From NCBI RefSeq assembly GCF_029222705.1, contig NZ_JARGZF010000001.1:740437-804436 (forward strand): a DNA stretch of 64,000 nt, read 5' to 3'. The position numbers and the translations under genes were made by a program. The notes under the pieces are model-generated. The model saw only the letters and a program-made list of their open reading frames with translations. It was not told the DNA's origin and did no database searches. Source of the stretch: Knoellia sp. p5-6-4. GTDB lineage: Bacteria > Actinomycetota > Actinomycetes > Actinomycetales > Dermatophilaceae. This document shows, in pieces, positions 8,618-17,406 of the stretch. The first letter of the stretch is position 1, and each line of letters starts with the position of its first letter.

Positions 8618-10105
8618 ATGGGATTCGGCAAGTCTCGCAGGCAACTGCGAACGATCTGGAAGGCCCGGGCAGCTGGTCGCCTCCGGGTCGTGGGAGGTGG
8701 GTTGGCTGTCGCCCTGGGAATCGGTGTCCTTGGGGCTGAGCCGGCCCACGCCCTAGTCCCCGAGGCGCCGACAAACGTCTCCGCTGTCGCTGCTGGACTC
8801 GGTAGCGCCACCGTGAGCTGGACACCTGCTGGCGACGGGGGCAGCCCCCTGACCGGGTTCCTGGTCGCCGCCCAGCCGTCGGCCATCGGGCTGACGGTCG
8901 ATGACCCGACCCAGACCAGTGCCACTATCACGGGCCTCCCTGATGGGACCTACACCTTCACCGTGCGCGCCAGGAACGCCGACGGCAGGTCCCTGCCGAG
9001 TCTCAAGAGCCCGGCGGTGACCATCACGGGCGGTTCCACCGTCACCGTTCCGGACCCACCGGTCAACGTCAGCGCGACGCCAGGAGTCCAGAGCGCCACG
9101 GTGAGCTGGACGCCGCCCGCCAACGACGGCGGCTGGCCGATCACCGACTACAAGGTGAATGTCAACCCCGGCAAGGGAGTCTCCATGCCTGCCCCAGGCG
9201 ACGCCACGAGCCTGGTGTTCACCGGACTCACGAGCGGCGTGGAGTACACGTTCACCGTGCAGGCAGGGAATGACCTGGGCAGGTCCGCAAACAGCGCCCC
9301 GAGCAACGTCGTGACGCCCACCGAGCCCATGGCCGTGGCCAAGGACTTCACCGGCGACGGCAAAGGCGACATCATCGGCCGCAAGCTCAACGGCGAGCTC
9401 TGGCTCTACCGCGGTAACGGCACCGGGGGTGTCGGCGCTTACAACCGCATCGGCACGGGCTGGCAGGTCTTCGATCGGATCCTCTCCACGGGCGACTTCA
9501 GCGGCGACGGCAAGAGTGACGTCCTCGCCCGCAGGCCCAACGGCGAGCTATGGCTCTATAGCGGCAACGGTGGCGGTGGCTGGGCCGCCGCTGGCCGCCG
9601 CATCAGCACGGGTTGGCAGACCGTAGACCGGATCCTCTCCACGGGCGACTTCAGCGGCGACGGCAAGAGCGACATCATCGCCCGCAGGCTCAACGGCGAG
9701 CTCTGGCTCTACCGGGGCAACGGCGGTGGTGGCATCGCGTCCTACAGCCGCATAGGTACCGGGTGGCAGGCCTTCGACCGCATCTTCTCCACCGGCGACT
9801 TCACCGGCGACGGCAATGGTGACGTCCTCGCCCGCAAGCCCAACGGCGAGCTCTGGCTCTTCGCCGGCAACGGCGCGGGGGGCTGGGCCGCCGCCGGCCG
9901 CCGGATCAGCACCGGCTGGCAGGCCGTCGACCGCCTCTTCTCCGCTGGGGACTTCAGCGGCGACGGCAAGAGCGACGTCCTCGCCCGCAGGCCCAACGGC
10001 GAGCTCTGGCTCTACCGCGGCAACGGTGGCGGTGGCTTCAGCAGCTACGGCCGCGCCAGCAGCGGCTGGCAGGTCTACGACATCCTGCTCGGGGTCGGGG
10101 TGTAA
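8618..10105 (+). CDS. Secreted protein: signal peptide, two FN3 domains, five FG-GAP/VCBS repeats
   Basis: A 495-residue exported protein. The N-terminus is basic with a hydrophobic stretch ending PAHA near residue 46 (Sec signal). Two fibronectin type III domains follow (each with ATVSWTP and YTFTV strands, about residues 48-140 and 142-238). The rest is five near-identical 50/51-residue repeats, each with a D-x-(S/T)-G-D-G-(K/N)-x-D calcium-type loop followed by NGELWL. The repeats should form part of a beta-propeller outside the cell, perhaps binding carbohydrate or surfaces. A good ribosome site (GAGGGGAG) precedes the ATG. No sortase motif is seen. Confidence 0.85.
   Translation: MGFGKSRRQLRTIWKARAAGRLRVVGGGLAVALGIGVLGAEPAHALVPEAPTNVSAVAAGLGSATVSWTPAGDGGSPLTGFLVAAQPSAIGLTVDDPTQTSATITGLPDGTYTFTVRARNADGRSLPSLKSPAVTITGGSTVTVPDPPVNVSATPGVQSATVSWTPPANDGGWPITDYKVNVNPGKGVSMPAPGDATSLVFTGLTSGVEYTFTVQAGNDLGRSANSAPSNVVTPTEPMAVAKDFTGDGKGDIIGRKLNGELWLYRGNGTGGVGAYNRIGTGWQVFDRILSTGDFSGDGKSDVLARRPNGELWLYSGNGGGGWAAAGRRISTGWQTVDRILSTGDFSGDGKSDIIARRLNGELWLYRGNGGGGIASYSRIGTGWQAFDRIFSTGDFTGDGNGDVLARKPNGELWLFAGNGAGGWAAAGRRISTGWQAVDRLFSAGDFSGDGKSDVLARRPNGELWLYRGNGGGGFSSYGRASSGWQVYDILLGVGV
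9344..10105 (+). repeat. Five tandem 150/153-bp coding repeats
   Basis: Units begin with the codon for the first Asp at 9344, 9494, 9647, 9797 and 9950. They alternate 50, 51, 50, 51 residues, with the extra residue in the WAAAGRR form, so the array is built of two-unit blocks (A-B-A-B-like). Long stretches such as NGELWLYRGNG are conserved at DNA level too, which suggests recent duplication or conversion. Confidence 0.9.
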
Positions 10106-10134
10106 CCACGGCAGGTGCGGGAGAGGATGGCTCC

Positions 10135-11310
10135 ATGCGCCTCCACCCCGCAGCCGTCACCGGCGCCCTGTTGGTCGTGACGGCCTGCACCGGGGCGGAG
10201 ATCGGCAGTGCTGGAGAAGTGACCCCGCCGTCGATCTCCGCCCCTTCGTCCTCTGCCTCGTCCACCGCCAGCGCGAGCACCTCCCACACCGCGATTGCCA
10301 GTGGCCCATCGAAGACCACACCATCGTCGACCCCCGCACCCAGGCAACGTCGCACCGTTGCGACCAACCTCGACGTCCCCTGGGCCATCGCCTTCCTCCC
10401 GGACGGGTCCGCGCTGGTGACGACCCGTGACCAGGCTCAGCTGCTCCAGGTGCGCGAGGGCGGGGCCACCCGGAACCTCGGCCGGGTCCCCGGCGTCGAG
10501 CCCGGCGGCGAGGGCGGCCTGCTCGGGGTCGCCGCCTCCCCCGACTTCTCGACGGACCGGTCGGTCTTCCTGTACCTCACCGCCGGCAACGACAACCGTG
10601 TGGTGCGGGTGACGTTCGCGAACGGGAGGGCGAGCCGCCCGCAGCCGGTCCTCACCGGCATACCGAAGGCCGGCAACCACAACGGCGGACGGCTGGCGTT
10701 CGGACCCGACGGGTTCCTCTACGTCACCACCGGCGACGCGGGAGTGCCCGACCGCTCGCAGGACCGCAGCTCCCTCGGCGGCAAGATCCTGCGCGTCACC
10801 AAGGACGGCCGGCCCGCGCCGGGCAACCCGTTCGACGGGTCACCGGTGTGGTCCTACGGCCACCGCAACGTGCAGGGCATCGCCTGGGACAGCGACGGGC
10901 GCATGTTCGCCAGCGAGTTCGGCCAGAACACCTGGGACGAGCTCAACCTCATCCGCCCCGGCCGCAACTACGGCTGGCCGGTGGTCGAGGGCCGGGCCGG
11001 ACGGGCCGGCTTCGTCGACCCGCTGCGCCAGTGGTCGACCGCCGAGTCCTCGCCGAGCGGCATCGCGGTGACCGCCGACGGGACGGTCTACCTGGCGGCG
11101 CTGCGCGGGCAGTCGCTGTGGCGCGTCCCGACCCGTGACGGGGTGGCCGGCGAGCCGGTGCGGCTGCTCGAGGGCGAGTACGGCCGGCTGCGCGACGTCG
11201 TCGTCGGCCCGGACGGCCGCCTGTGGGTGCTGACCAACAACACCTCGCGGGGCAACCCCCGCCCCGACGACGACCGGCTGCTCGTCATCCCCGAGTCCAC
11301 CCTGCCCTGA
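10135..11310 (+). CDS. PQQ-dependent sugar dehydrogenase-like lipoprotein
   Basis: A 391-residue lipoprotein of the soluble glucose/sorbosone dehydrogenase propeller family. The signal peptide ends in the lipobox LVVTAC (Cys18), followed by a Ser/Thr/Ala-rich linker. Family motifs are TNLDVPWAIAFLPDG, GGEGGLLGVAASPDF, GNHNGGRLAFGPDGFLYVTTGDAG, YGHRNVQGIAWD and PGRNYGWP. Such proteins oxidise aldoses with PQQ; no PQQ synthesis gene is nearby, so cofactor use is inferred from the family. It starts 29 bp after the FG-GAP gene on the same strand and may be co-transcribed with it. Confidence 0.85.
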   Translation: MRLHPAAVTGALLVVTACTGAEIGSAGEVTPPSISAPSSSASSTASASTSHTAIASGPSKTTPSSTPAPRQRRTVATNLDVPWAIAFLPDGSALVTTRDQAQLLQVREGGATRNLGRVPGVEPGGEGGLLGVAASPDFSTDRSVFLYLTAGNDNRVVRVTFANGRASRPQPVLTGIPKAGNHNGGRLAFGPDGFLYVTTGDAGVPDRSQDRSSLGGKILRVTKDGRPAPGNPFDGSPVWSYGHRNVQGIAWDSDGRMFASEFGQNTWDELNLIRPGRNYGWPVVEGRAGRAGFVDPLRQWSTAESSPSGIAVTADGTVYLAALRGQSLWRVPTRDGVAGEPVRLLEGEYGRLRDVVVGPDGRLWVLTNNTSRGNPRPDDDRLLVIPESTLP

Positions 11311-11334
11311 CCACCGAGCGAGAGGAAGCCGAGC

Positions 11335-11886
11335 ATGTCCGCAGTCGAGGAGATCATGGACGCCATCCCCGTCGAGCAGCTCGCCCAGCGGGTCGGGGCG
11401 GATCCCGACGAGGTCGAGCGGGCCGCCCGCACCGCGCTCCCCGCCCTCCTCGGTGGGCTGCAGGCCAACGCCGCCGACCCCGCCGGGGCCTCCTCGCTCG
11501 CGGAGGCGCTCGGCCAGCACGACGGCGCGCTCATCGAGGGCGGGGTCGACCTCGACGACGTCGACGAGGCCGACGGGCAGAAGATCGCCCACCACATCTT
11601 CGGCGACAACGAGGAACAGGTGGTCGGTCGGATCGGTGGCGTGGGAGCGGTCAGCAGCGACCTCGTCGCCAAGCTCCTGCCCCTGCTCGCCCCGATCGTG
11701 CTGTCGTGGCTGACCAGGCAGGTGCTGGGCGGCGGCCGCCCCGAGCCGGCCGGTGGGGGCGGCGGGCCGCAGGACGTCCTGGGGCAGGTGCTCGGCGGCG
11801 CGGTCGGTGGGCAGCGAAGCGGCGGCAGCAGCGGCAACATCATCACCGACGTGCTCGGCGGCCTCCTCGGCGGCGGCCGCCGCTAG
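11335..11886 (+). CDS. DUF937 domain protein
   Basis: A 183-residue protein with the DUF937 (YidB-like) pattern: alternating acidic helices with repeated small residues, VERAARTALPALLGGLQANA near the N-terminus, and KIAHHIFGDNEEQVV in the middle. A hydrophobic segment (KLLPLLAPIVLSWLTRQV) is followed by a glycine-rich tail with LGQVLGGAVGGQ and DVLGGLLGGG. Function of the family is unknown to me. It lies 24 bp after the sugar dehydrogenase, so it is probably in the same operon. Confidence 0.75.
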   Translation: MSAVEEIMDAIPVEQLAQRVGADPDEVERAARTALPALLGGLQANAADPAGASSLAEALGQHDGALIEGGVDLDDVDEADGQKIAHHIFGDNEEQVVGRIGGVGAVSSDLVAKLLPLLAPIVLSWLTRQVLGGGRPEPAGGGGGPQDVLGQVLGGAVGGQRSGGSSGNIITDVLGGLLGGGRR

Positions 11887-11899
11887 GCCGGGTATGCCG

Positions 11900-11942
11900 G
11901 TGGGCCGGCACCCTGGGTGAGGTCACCCGGGTGCCGGCCCAC
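11900..11942. terminator. Strong bidirectional terminator hairpin
   Basis: GTGGGCCGGCACCC (11900-11913) pairs perfectly with 11929-11942, and an inner GGGTG/CACCC (11915-11919, 11924-11928) extends it to 19 pairs with one bulged T and a four-base loop. It separates the DUF937 gene from the convergent gatB. A GTATGCCG heptamer-plus-G directly precedes the left arm. Confidence 0.8.
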
Positions 11943-11972
11943 GCGGCACACGTGCAGCCGGGGCGGCGGTGG

Positions 11973-13508
11973 TCAGCCGACGCCGAGGCGCTCGAGGATG
12001 ATCGCTCGCGCCTTGCCGGCGTCGGCCTGGCCCTTCATCTCCTTCATGACCTGGCCGATCAGGGCACCGGCGGCCTGGACCTTGCCGCCGCGGATCTTCG
12101 CGGCCACATCGGGGTTCGCCTCGATGACCTTGTCGACCGCCGCCTCGAGGGCGCCGTCGTCGTGCACGAGCTCGAGCCCACGGGCGTCGGCGACCTCCTC
12201 CGGCGAGCCCTCGCCGGCGATGACGCCGTCGAGCACCTGGCGGGCCATGGAGTCGTTGAGGCGCCCGTCCTTCACGAGGCGGTCGAGCTCGGCGACGTGC
12301 TCGGGCGTGACGCCGAACTCGTCGACGGCCCTGCCCTCGGCGTTGGCGCGGCGGGCCAGCTCGCCGGTCCACCACTTGCGGGCCCCGGCCGCGGTGGCCC
12401 CGGCCTCGACCGACAGCTCGATGAGCTCGACCGCGCCGGCGTTGACGACGTCGCGCATCTCGAGGTCGGAGAAGCCCCAGTCGGCCTGGAGGCGCTTGCG
12501 GCGCTGGGTCGGCGGCTCCGGCAGGGTCTTCTGCAGGGCCTCGACGGTCTGCAGGGTCGGCGCGACGGGGACGAGGTCCGGCTCCGGGAAGTAGCGGTAG
12601 TCCTCGGCGTCTGACTTCTCGCGGCCGCTGGTGGTCACGCCGGTGTCCTCGTGCCAGTGCCGGGTCTCCTGGGTGATCCGGCCCCCGGCCTCGAGGATCG
12701 CCGCGTGCCGGCAGATCTCGTAGCGGACCGCACGCTCCACCGAGCGCAGCGAGTTCACGTTCTTGGTCTCGGTGCGGGTGCCGAGCGGCACGTCGTCCTG
12801 GTGCTGACCCTCGGCAGCACGGGGGCGCAGCGAGACGTTGGCGTCGCAGCGCAGCGAGCCCTGCTCCATGCGCACGTCCGAGACGTGCAGGGCCCGCAGC
12901 AGGTCGCGCAGGGCGGCGACGTAGGCCTTGGCGACCTCGGGGGCCCGCTCCCCCGCGCCCGTCATCGGCTTGGTGACGATCTCGATCAGCGGGATGCCGG
13001 CCCGGTTGTAGTCGACGAGCGAGTACTCGGCCCCGTGGATGCGCCCGGTCGAGCCGCCGACGTGCAGGCTCTTGCCGGTGTCCTCCTCCATGTGCGCGCG
13101 CTCGATCTCGACCCGGTAGGTCGAGCCGTCCTCGAGCTCGACGTCGAGGTGGCCGTTGAAGGCGATCGGCTCGTCGTACTGCGAGGTCTGGAAGTTCTTC
13201 GGCATGTCCGGGTAGAAGTAGTTCTTCCGGGCGAACCGGCACCACGGCGCGATCTCGCAGTTCAGCGCCAGGCCGATCCGGATCGCCGACTCCACGGCCT
13301 TCTCGTTGACCACCGGCAGGGCGCCGGGAAGGCCGAGGCAGACGGGACACACCTGGGTGTTCGGCTCGGCGCCGAACTCGGTGGCGCAACCGCAGAACAT
13401 CTTGGTCTTCGTGTTGAGCTCGACGTGCACCTCGAGGCCCATCACGGGGTCGTACTTCTCCAGCGCCTCGTCGTAGGACAGGACGGGCTCGGTGGTGGCG
13501 GTGCTCAT
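11973..13508 (-). CDS. gatB: Asp-tRNA(Asn)/Glu-tRNA(Gln) amidotransferase subunit B
   Basis: GatB, 511 residues, the tRNA-binding kinase subunit that phosphorylates the mischarged Glu/Asp before amidation. The N-terminal [16 protein letters not shown] and [11 protein letters not shown] carry the Cys pairs that bind zinc; [15 protein letters not shown] is the family core; the C-terminal YqeY-like tail domain is complete ([20 protein letters not shown]). The ATG at 13508 lies 5 bp after the gatA stop. Upstream in-frame codons lack family similarity. Confidence 0.96.
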   Translation of the reverse strand: MSTATTEPVLSYDEALEKYDPVMGLEVHVELNTKTKMFCGCATEFGAEPNTQVCPVCLGLPGALPVVNEKAVESAIRIGLALNCEIAPWCRFARKNYFYPDMPKNFQTSQYDEPIAFNGHLDVELEDGSTYRVEIERAHMEEDTGKSLHVGGSTGRIHGAEYSLVDYNRAGIPLIEIVTKPMTGAGERAPEVAKAYVAALRDLLRALHVSDVRMEQGSLRCDANVSLRPRAAEGQHQDDVPLGTRTETKNVNSLRSVERAVRYEICRHAAILEAGGRITQETRHWHEDTGVTTSGREKSDAEDYRYFPEPDLVPVAPTLQTVEALQKTLPEPPTQRRKRLQADWGFSDLEMRDVVNAGAVELIELSVEAGATAAGARKWWTGELARRANAEGRAVDEFGVTPEHVAELDRLVKDGRLNDSMARQVLDGVIAGEGSPEEVADARGLELVHDDGALEAAVDKVIEANPDVAAKIRGGKVQAAGALIGQVMKEMKGQADAGKARAIILERLGVG

Positions 13509-13513
13509 GCCGC

Positions 13514-15031
13514 TCACGCTCCCTTCGCGGTCAGCTGGGGTGCCTTCGCCAGCAGGGGGCCGCCCCACTGCTCGACGAGCAGCTTCTCGAGCACGGCGCC
13601 GACCCGGTACAGGCGGGCGTCCTCGGTGGCGGGGGCCAGGATCTGGATGCCGGTGGGCAGCCCGTCCTCGTCGGCCACACCGCTCGGTAGCGACATGCCC
13701 GGCACACCGGCGAGGTTGGCCGGGATGGTGGCGATGTCGTTGAGGTACATGGCCATCGGGTCGTCGAGCTTCTCGCCGAGCCGGAACGCCGTCGTCGGTG
13801 CGGTGGGGCTGACGAGGACGTCGACCGACGCGAAGGCCGAGGCGAAGTCGCGCGAGATGAGCGTGCGCACCTTCTGGGCCTGGCCGTAGTAGGCGTCGTA
13901 GTAGCCGGAGCTCAGCGCATAGGTGCCGAGGATGATGCGGCGCTTGACCTCGTCGCCGAAGCCGGCGTCGCGGGTGGCGGCCATGACCTGCTCGGCGCTC
14001 GGGTCGTCGACCCCTTCGGGCAGCACCCGCAGGCCGTAACGCATGGCGTCGAACTTGGCGAGGTTCGAGGACGCCTCGCTCGGCAGGATGAGGTAGTAGG
14101 CCGCGAGGGCGAAGTCGAAGCTCGGGCAGGACACCTCGACCACCTCGGCGCCGGCGTCGACCAGCAGCTGCACCGACTCCTCGAAGCGGGCGCGCACGCC
14201 GGGCTGGTAGCCCTCGCCACCGAGCTCCTTCACGACGCCGATGCGCATGCCCTTGACGTCACCGCGACGGGCGGCCTCGACGACGGGCGGGGCGGGGGCG
14301 TCGATGGAGGTGGAGTCCCGCGGGTCGTGGCCGCCGATCACCGAGTGCAGCAGGGCCGCGTCGAGCACGGTGCGCGAGCAGGGCCCCGCCTGGTCGAGGC
14401 TGGAGGCGAGCGCCACCAGGCCGTAGCGGGAGACACCGCCGTAGGTGGGCTTGGTGCCGACCGTGCCGGTCACCGCCGCCGGCTGGCGGATCGAGCCGCC
14501 GGTGTCGGTGCCGATGGCCAGCGGGGCCTCGAACGCGGCCACCGCTGCCGAGGAGCCACCGCCCGAGCCGCCGGGGATGCGGTCGAGGTCCCACGGGTTG
14601 CGGGTGGGTCCGTAGGCCGAGTGCTCGGTGGACGAGCCCATCGCGAACTCGTCCATGTTGGTCTTGCCGAGGATGGGCATCCCGGCCGCGCGCAGTCGGC
14701 TGACGAGCGTGGCGTCGTAGGGCGGGATCCAGCCCTCGAGGATCTTCGAGCCACAGGTCGTCGGCAGGCCCTTGGTGGCCATGACGTCCTTGACGGCGAT
14801 CGGCACGCCGGCCATGACGTGCAGCTCCTCACCGGCGGCGCGGCGCTGGTCGACGTCGTGTGCCGCGGCGAGCGCGCCCTCGGCGTCGACGTGGAGGAAG
14901 GCGTGGATGTCGCCGTCCACGACGGCGATGCGGTCGAGGTGGGCCTGGGTGACCTCGACGGAGCTGACCTCGCGGCGGGCGAGCGCGTCAGCGATCTCGG
15001 CCGCGCTGGAGCGGGTGATGTCGGTGCTCAC
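13514..15031 (-). CDS. gatA: Asp-tRNA(Asn)/Glu-tRNA(Gln) amidotransferase subunit A
   Basis: GatA, 505 residues, the amidase that releases ammonia from glutamine for GatB. The amidase-signature Ser-cisSer-Lys triad is visible: Lys in [12 protein letters not shown] and the Ser residues in the [13 protein letters not shown] loop with nucleophile in [13 protein letters not shown]. It starts with GTG. Middle gene of gatC-gatA-gatB, 54 bp after gatC. Confidence 0.96.
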   Translation of the reverse strand: MSTDITRSSAAEIADALARREVSSVEVTQAHLDRIAVVDGDIHAFLHVDAEGALAAAHDVDQRRAAGEELHVMAGVPIAVKDVMATKGLPTTCGSKILEGWIPPYDATLVSRLRAAGMPILGKTNMDEFAMGSSTEHSAYGPTRNPWDLDRIPGGSGGGSSAAVAAFEAPLAIGTDTGGSIRQPAAVTGTVGTKPTYGGVSRYGLVALASSLDQAGPCSRTVLDAALLHSVIGGHDPRDSTSIDAPAPPVVEAARRGDVKGMRIGVVKELGGEGYQPGVRARFEESVQLLVDAGAEVVEVSCPSFDFALAAYYLILPSEASSNLAKFDAMRYGLRVLPEGVDDPSAEQVMAATRDAGFGDEVKRRIILGTYALSSGYYDAYYGQAQKVRTLISRDFASAFASVDVLVSPTAPTTAFRLGEKLDDPMAMYLNDIATIPANLAGVPGMSLPSGVADEDGLPTGIQILAPATEDARLYRVGAVLEKLLVEQWGGPLLAKAPQLTAKGA

Positions 15032-15085
15032 GGGTGGGAACGTCCTTTGCTTCTGTCGTCGATCGAGGTCGGTCGTCGACCAGGG

Positions 15086-15382
15086 TCAGTCTTCGGCGAG
15101 GATGCGGGGCACGGAGAAGCGCTGCAGCTCGGAGGCCGGCGCCATCTCGAGCGCGGCGTCGGCGCCGAGGGACGGCTGGATCTCGTCGGGCCTCGTCACG
15201 TTGGTCAGCGGCAAGGGGTGCGACATCGGCGGGACGTCCTCCGCACCGGCCTGCTGCACCTTGGCGACGGACTCGAGGATCACCGCGAGCTCGCCGACCA
15301 TCTTGTCGAGCTCGGCGTCGGAGAGGTCAATGCGGGCGAGGCCGGCGAGGTGCGCGACGTCACCCCTGGACAGTGAGGACAT
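15086..15382 (-). CDS. gatC: Asp-tRNA(Asn)/Glu-tRNA(Gln) amidotransferase subunit C
   Basis: GatC, 98 residues, the small belt subunit that holds GatA to GatB. DVAHLAGLARIDLSDAELDKM and the downstream PMSHPLPLTNVTRPDEI are family hallmarks. First gene of the operon. TAGACT at 15390-15395 (minus strand) ends seven bases before the ATG, so initiation is probably leaderless. Confidence 0.95.
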   Translation of the reverse strand: MSSLSRGDVAHLAGLARIDLSDAELDKMVGELAVILESVAKVQQAGAEDVPPMSHPLPLTNVTRPDEIQPSLGADAALEMAPASELQRFSVPRILAED

Positions 15383-15389
15383 GGGTGCC

Positions 15390-15443
15390 AGTCTATGGGC
15401 TGGCTCACAGCCGTCCGGTCACGGTCCCGACCACCCCTAGGCT
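15390..15443. promoter_or_regulatory. Divergent leaderless promoters for gatC and the epimerase gene
   Basis: TAGACT on the minus strand (15390-15395) precedes the gatC ATG by 7 nt, and TAGGCT on the plus strand (15438-15443) precedes the epimerase ATG by 6 nt. The 67-bp space thus holds two back-to-back promoters that both place transcription starts at or very near the start codons. Confidence 0.6.
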
Positions 15444-15449
15444 GCGCCC

Positions 15450-15893
15450 ATGAGTGCCGTTCCGACCCCTCTGTTCACCGCCATCGACCACGTCGGCGTG
15501 GCCGTGGCCGACCTCGACGGGGCCATCGCGTTCTACCGTGACACCTACGGCATGACGCTGGCCCACGAGGAGGTCAACGAGGAGCAGGGCGTGCGCGAGG
15601 CGATGATGTCCGTCGGCGACTCCGGCTCCTGCATCCAGCTCCTCGCGCCCCTCTCCCCGGAGTCGACCATCGCGAAGTTCCTCGACCGCTCCGGCCCCGG
15701 CATCCAGCAGATGGCCTACCGCGTCGAGGACGTCGACGCGGTGAGCGCGGTGCTCCGCGAGCGTGGCCTGCGCCTGCTCTACCCCGAGGCCAGGCGCGGC
15801 ACGTCGAACTCGCGCATCAACTTCATCCACCCCAAGGACGCCGGCGGAATCCTCGTCGAGCTCGTGGAGCCGGCCGAGGACGCGGCCCACTAG
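15450..15893 (+). CDS. mce: Methylmalonyl-CoA epimerase
   Basis: A 147-residue vicinal-oxygen-chelate protein. FTAIDHVGVAVADLDGAIAFYRD is the metal-binding first motif of the epimerase; GIQQMAYRVEDVDA carries the next ligand region, and GILVELVEP the terminal Glu. It interconverts (2R)- and (2S)-methylmalonyl-CoA, linking propionyl-CoA carboxylation or the ethylmalonyl-CoA pathway to the B12-dependent mutase. ccrA and a mutase gene (35987) are in the same window. Confidence 0.9.
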   Translation: MSAVPTPLFTAIDHVGVAVADLDGAIAFYRDTYGMTLAHEEVNEEQGVREAMMSVGDSGSCIQLLAPLSPESTIAKFLDRSGPGIQQMAYRVEDVDAVSAVLRERGLRLLYPEARRGTSNSRINFIHPKDAGGILVELVEPAEDAAH

Positions 15894-15900
15894 CGCGAGC

Positions 15901-17148
15901 TCAGGTCGACGGCGGCGCGTCCTCCAGCTCGGCCAGTGTCAGCACGACCAGCGCCGCCGTCCAGGCGAGCGGCCCCGGGCCGGCCGGCTTCCCGCGGGCC
16001 GTCACCTTCTCCGGCAGGCTCCCCCACGGCGTGCGGTGCTCGTCGAGCCAGTCGAGCCAGTAGGCGGACGTGCCCCGCCTCCCGGACGCGGCCGCCGTGT
16101 AGGCGACCAGGGCCGTCTCCGGGGTCCACGAGACGCCGTCCTGCTTCCACGAGGTGCCGGGCGCGAGCCCGCCCGCCTCGCGCAGGGCGTCCACCTGGTA
16201 GCGCTCCCAGGCCGCGACGACCGGCGCCCGCTCGGGCGTGAACGGCGGCATCAGCATCGCGACGGCGGCGTCGAGCCCCCCGCTGCCGCCGTACCGCTCG
16301 TAGTCGGCGCCGAACCGGCGGTGCACCTGGCGCTCGAGGCGGGCGGCGGCCTCGCGCACCCCCTCGGCCCGCTGCGCGAGGCCGCGCACGGCATACAGCT
16401 CGGCGCTGTGGGTGAGCCCGGCGAGCACCGGCGCCGCGGTGCCGAGCGTGGTGCGCCACTCGCTCACCTCCCAGTAGTCGGGTGAGTCGGGGGGCAGCCG
16501 GCGGCCCTGCCCGGTGACCGCGAGCAGGTGGTTCGTGCAGCGGTCCTGCAGGCCGGCGAAGGAGTCGGCGACCGCACCCTCGCCGGCGCGGTGCACGCGC
16601 TCGAGCGCCCACAGCACCCAGCCGCAGCCGTCGAGCTGTCGTTCGCGGCCGTCCGGTGGGCCCGAGCCATCGAGGTGGTAGCGGGCCTCGTACCCCTTCA
16701 CCGCGTCGAGCGGCAGCCGGTCGAGGAAGCCGAGGACCCGCGTCGCCTCCGCCGGGTGCCCGGTCTCCGCGAGGGCCACGGCGACGAAGGCGCTGTCACG
16801 GGGCCAGACGTACTCCCAGCGGTCGGCGGCGCCGGCCAGCACCGCGCCGCCCGGGCGCACCAGCTCGCGCAGGTCGGCCAATGCGGTGCGCGACATGTCC
16901 TCCCACCGGGTGCCGGCACCCGGCACCCTGCCGGCGGCCAGCCACTCGTCGGTGGCGGCGGCTGACGCGGCACCCGCCCGGGTGGTGGTGTCGGCCTGCC
17001 ACGTCGAGGGCGTGATGAGCACCGGGTCGACGGCGAGCTCTGCGGGGCCGAAGGCCAGCGATCCGGTGCCGAGAACGGCCGCGGCCGCCACCACGGCACC
17101 TGCTGCCCTGACCGCTCGCCGCACCGCCAACCCCTGGAGTCGATTCAC
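15901..17148 (-). CDS. Secreted GH15-like (six-hairpin) glycoside hydrolase
   Basis: A 415-residue exported protein. A signal peptide is seen in the first 35 residues (arginines, then an Ala/Val-rich core ending in LAFG-PAELAV). The catalytic-like region has YVWPRDSAFVAVAL, the WPRD motif of glucoamylase-type GH15 domains, and SPDYWEVSEW, where the Glu matches the general acid. GTSWKQDGVSWTPETALVAYTAA is the late family motif. Substrate (alpha-glucan or trehalose-like) is not determined. GTG start with GAGG 8 nt upstream; CATAAT at about 17173-17178 is a likely -10. Confidence 0.72.
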   Translation of the reverse strand: MNRLQGLAVRRAVRAAGAVVAAAAVLGTGSLAFGPAELAVDPVLITPSTWQADTTTRAGAASAAATDEWLAAGRVPGAGTRWEDMSRTALADLRELVRPGGAVLAGAADRWEYVWPRDSAFVAVALAETGHPAEATRVLGFLDRLPLDAVKGYEARYHLDGSGPPDGRERQLDGCGWVLWALERVHRAGEGAVADSFAGLQDRCTNHLLAVTGQGRRLPPDSPDYWEVSEWRTTLGTAAPVLAGLTHSAELYAVRGLAQRAEGVREAAARLERQVHRRFGADYERYGGSGGLDAAVAMLMPPFTPERAPVVAAWERYQVDALREAGGLAPGTSWKQDGVSWTPETALVAYTAAASGRRGTSAYWLDWLDEHRTPWGSLPEKVTARGKPAGPGPLAWTAALVVLTLAELEDAPPST

Positions 17149-17288
17149 CGGACACCTCGTGCCCGGGTCCCCGATTATGGGTGGAAGCCGGGCGCGGTCG
17201 AGCCCGAACCGCCGAAATGGGGCGCAACCCCACGACACGCCGTGCCGGACTGTGGCTGGGCCCCATCTCGGCGACGGAGCTGCGTCGG

Positions 17289-17321
17289 GTGAGACAGGTC
17301 ACCGCGTGACCGCCGTCTCAC
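17289..17321. promoter_or_regulatory. Nested palindrome upstream of ccrA
   Basis: GTGAGAC (17289-17295) and GTCTCAC (17315-17321) form outer arms around GGTCAC (17297-17302), CGC, GTGACC (17306-17311). It lies about 30 bp upstream of a -10-like TAGGTT (17350-17355), in the 258-bp space between two divergent genes. The position suits an operator for ccrA; the regulator is unknown. Confidence 0.5.
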
Positions 17322-17406
17322 TCCCGGTCACGGGCCGCAGGGCCCGCACTAGGTTCGGCGCAGCCCCAGTGTCCCCCTCTCCATCTACGCCGAGGAGTTC
17401 CCCACG

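Noticed and set aside
9344-10105. Tandem array as a CRISPR or mobile element
   Set aside because: Units are in frame, 150/153 bp, and encode a known FG-GAP pattern; there are no spacers.
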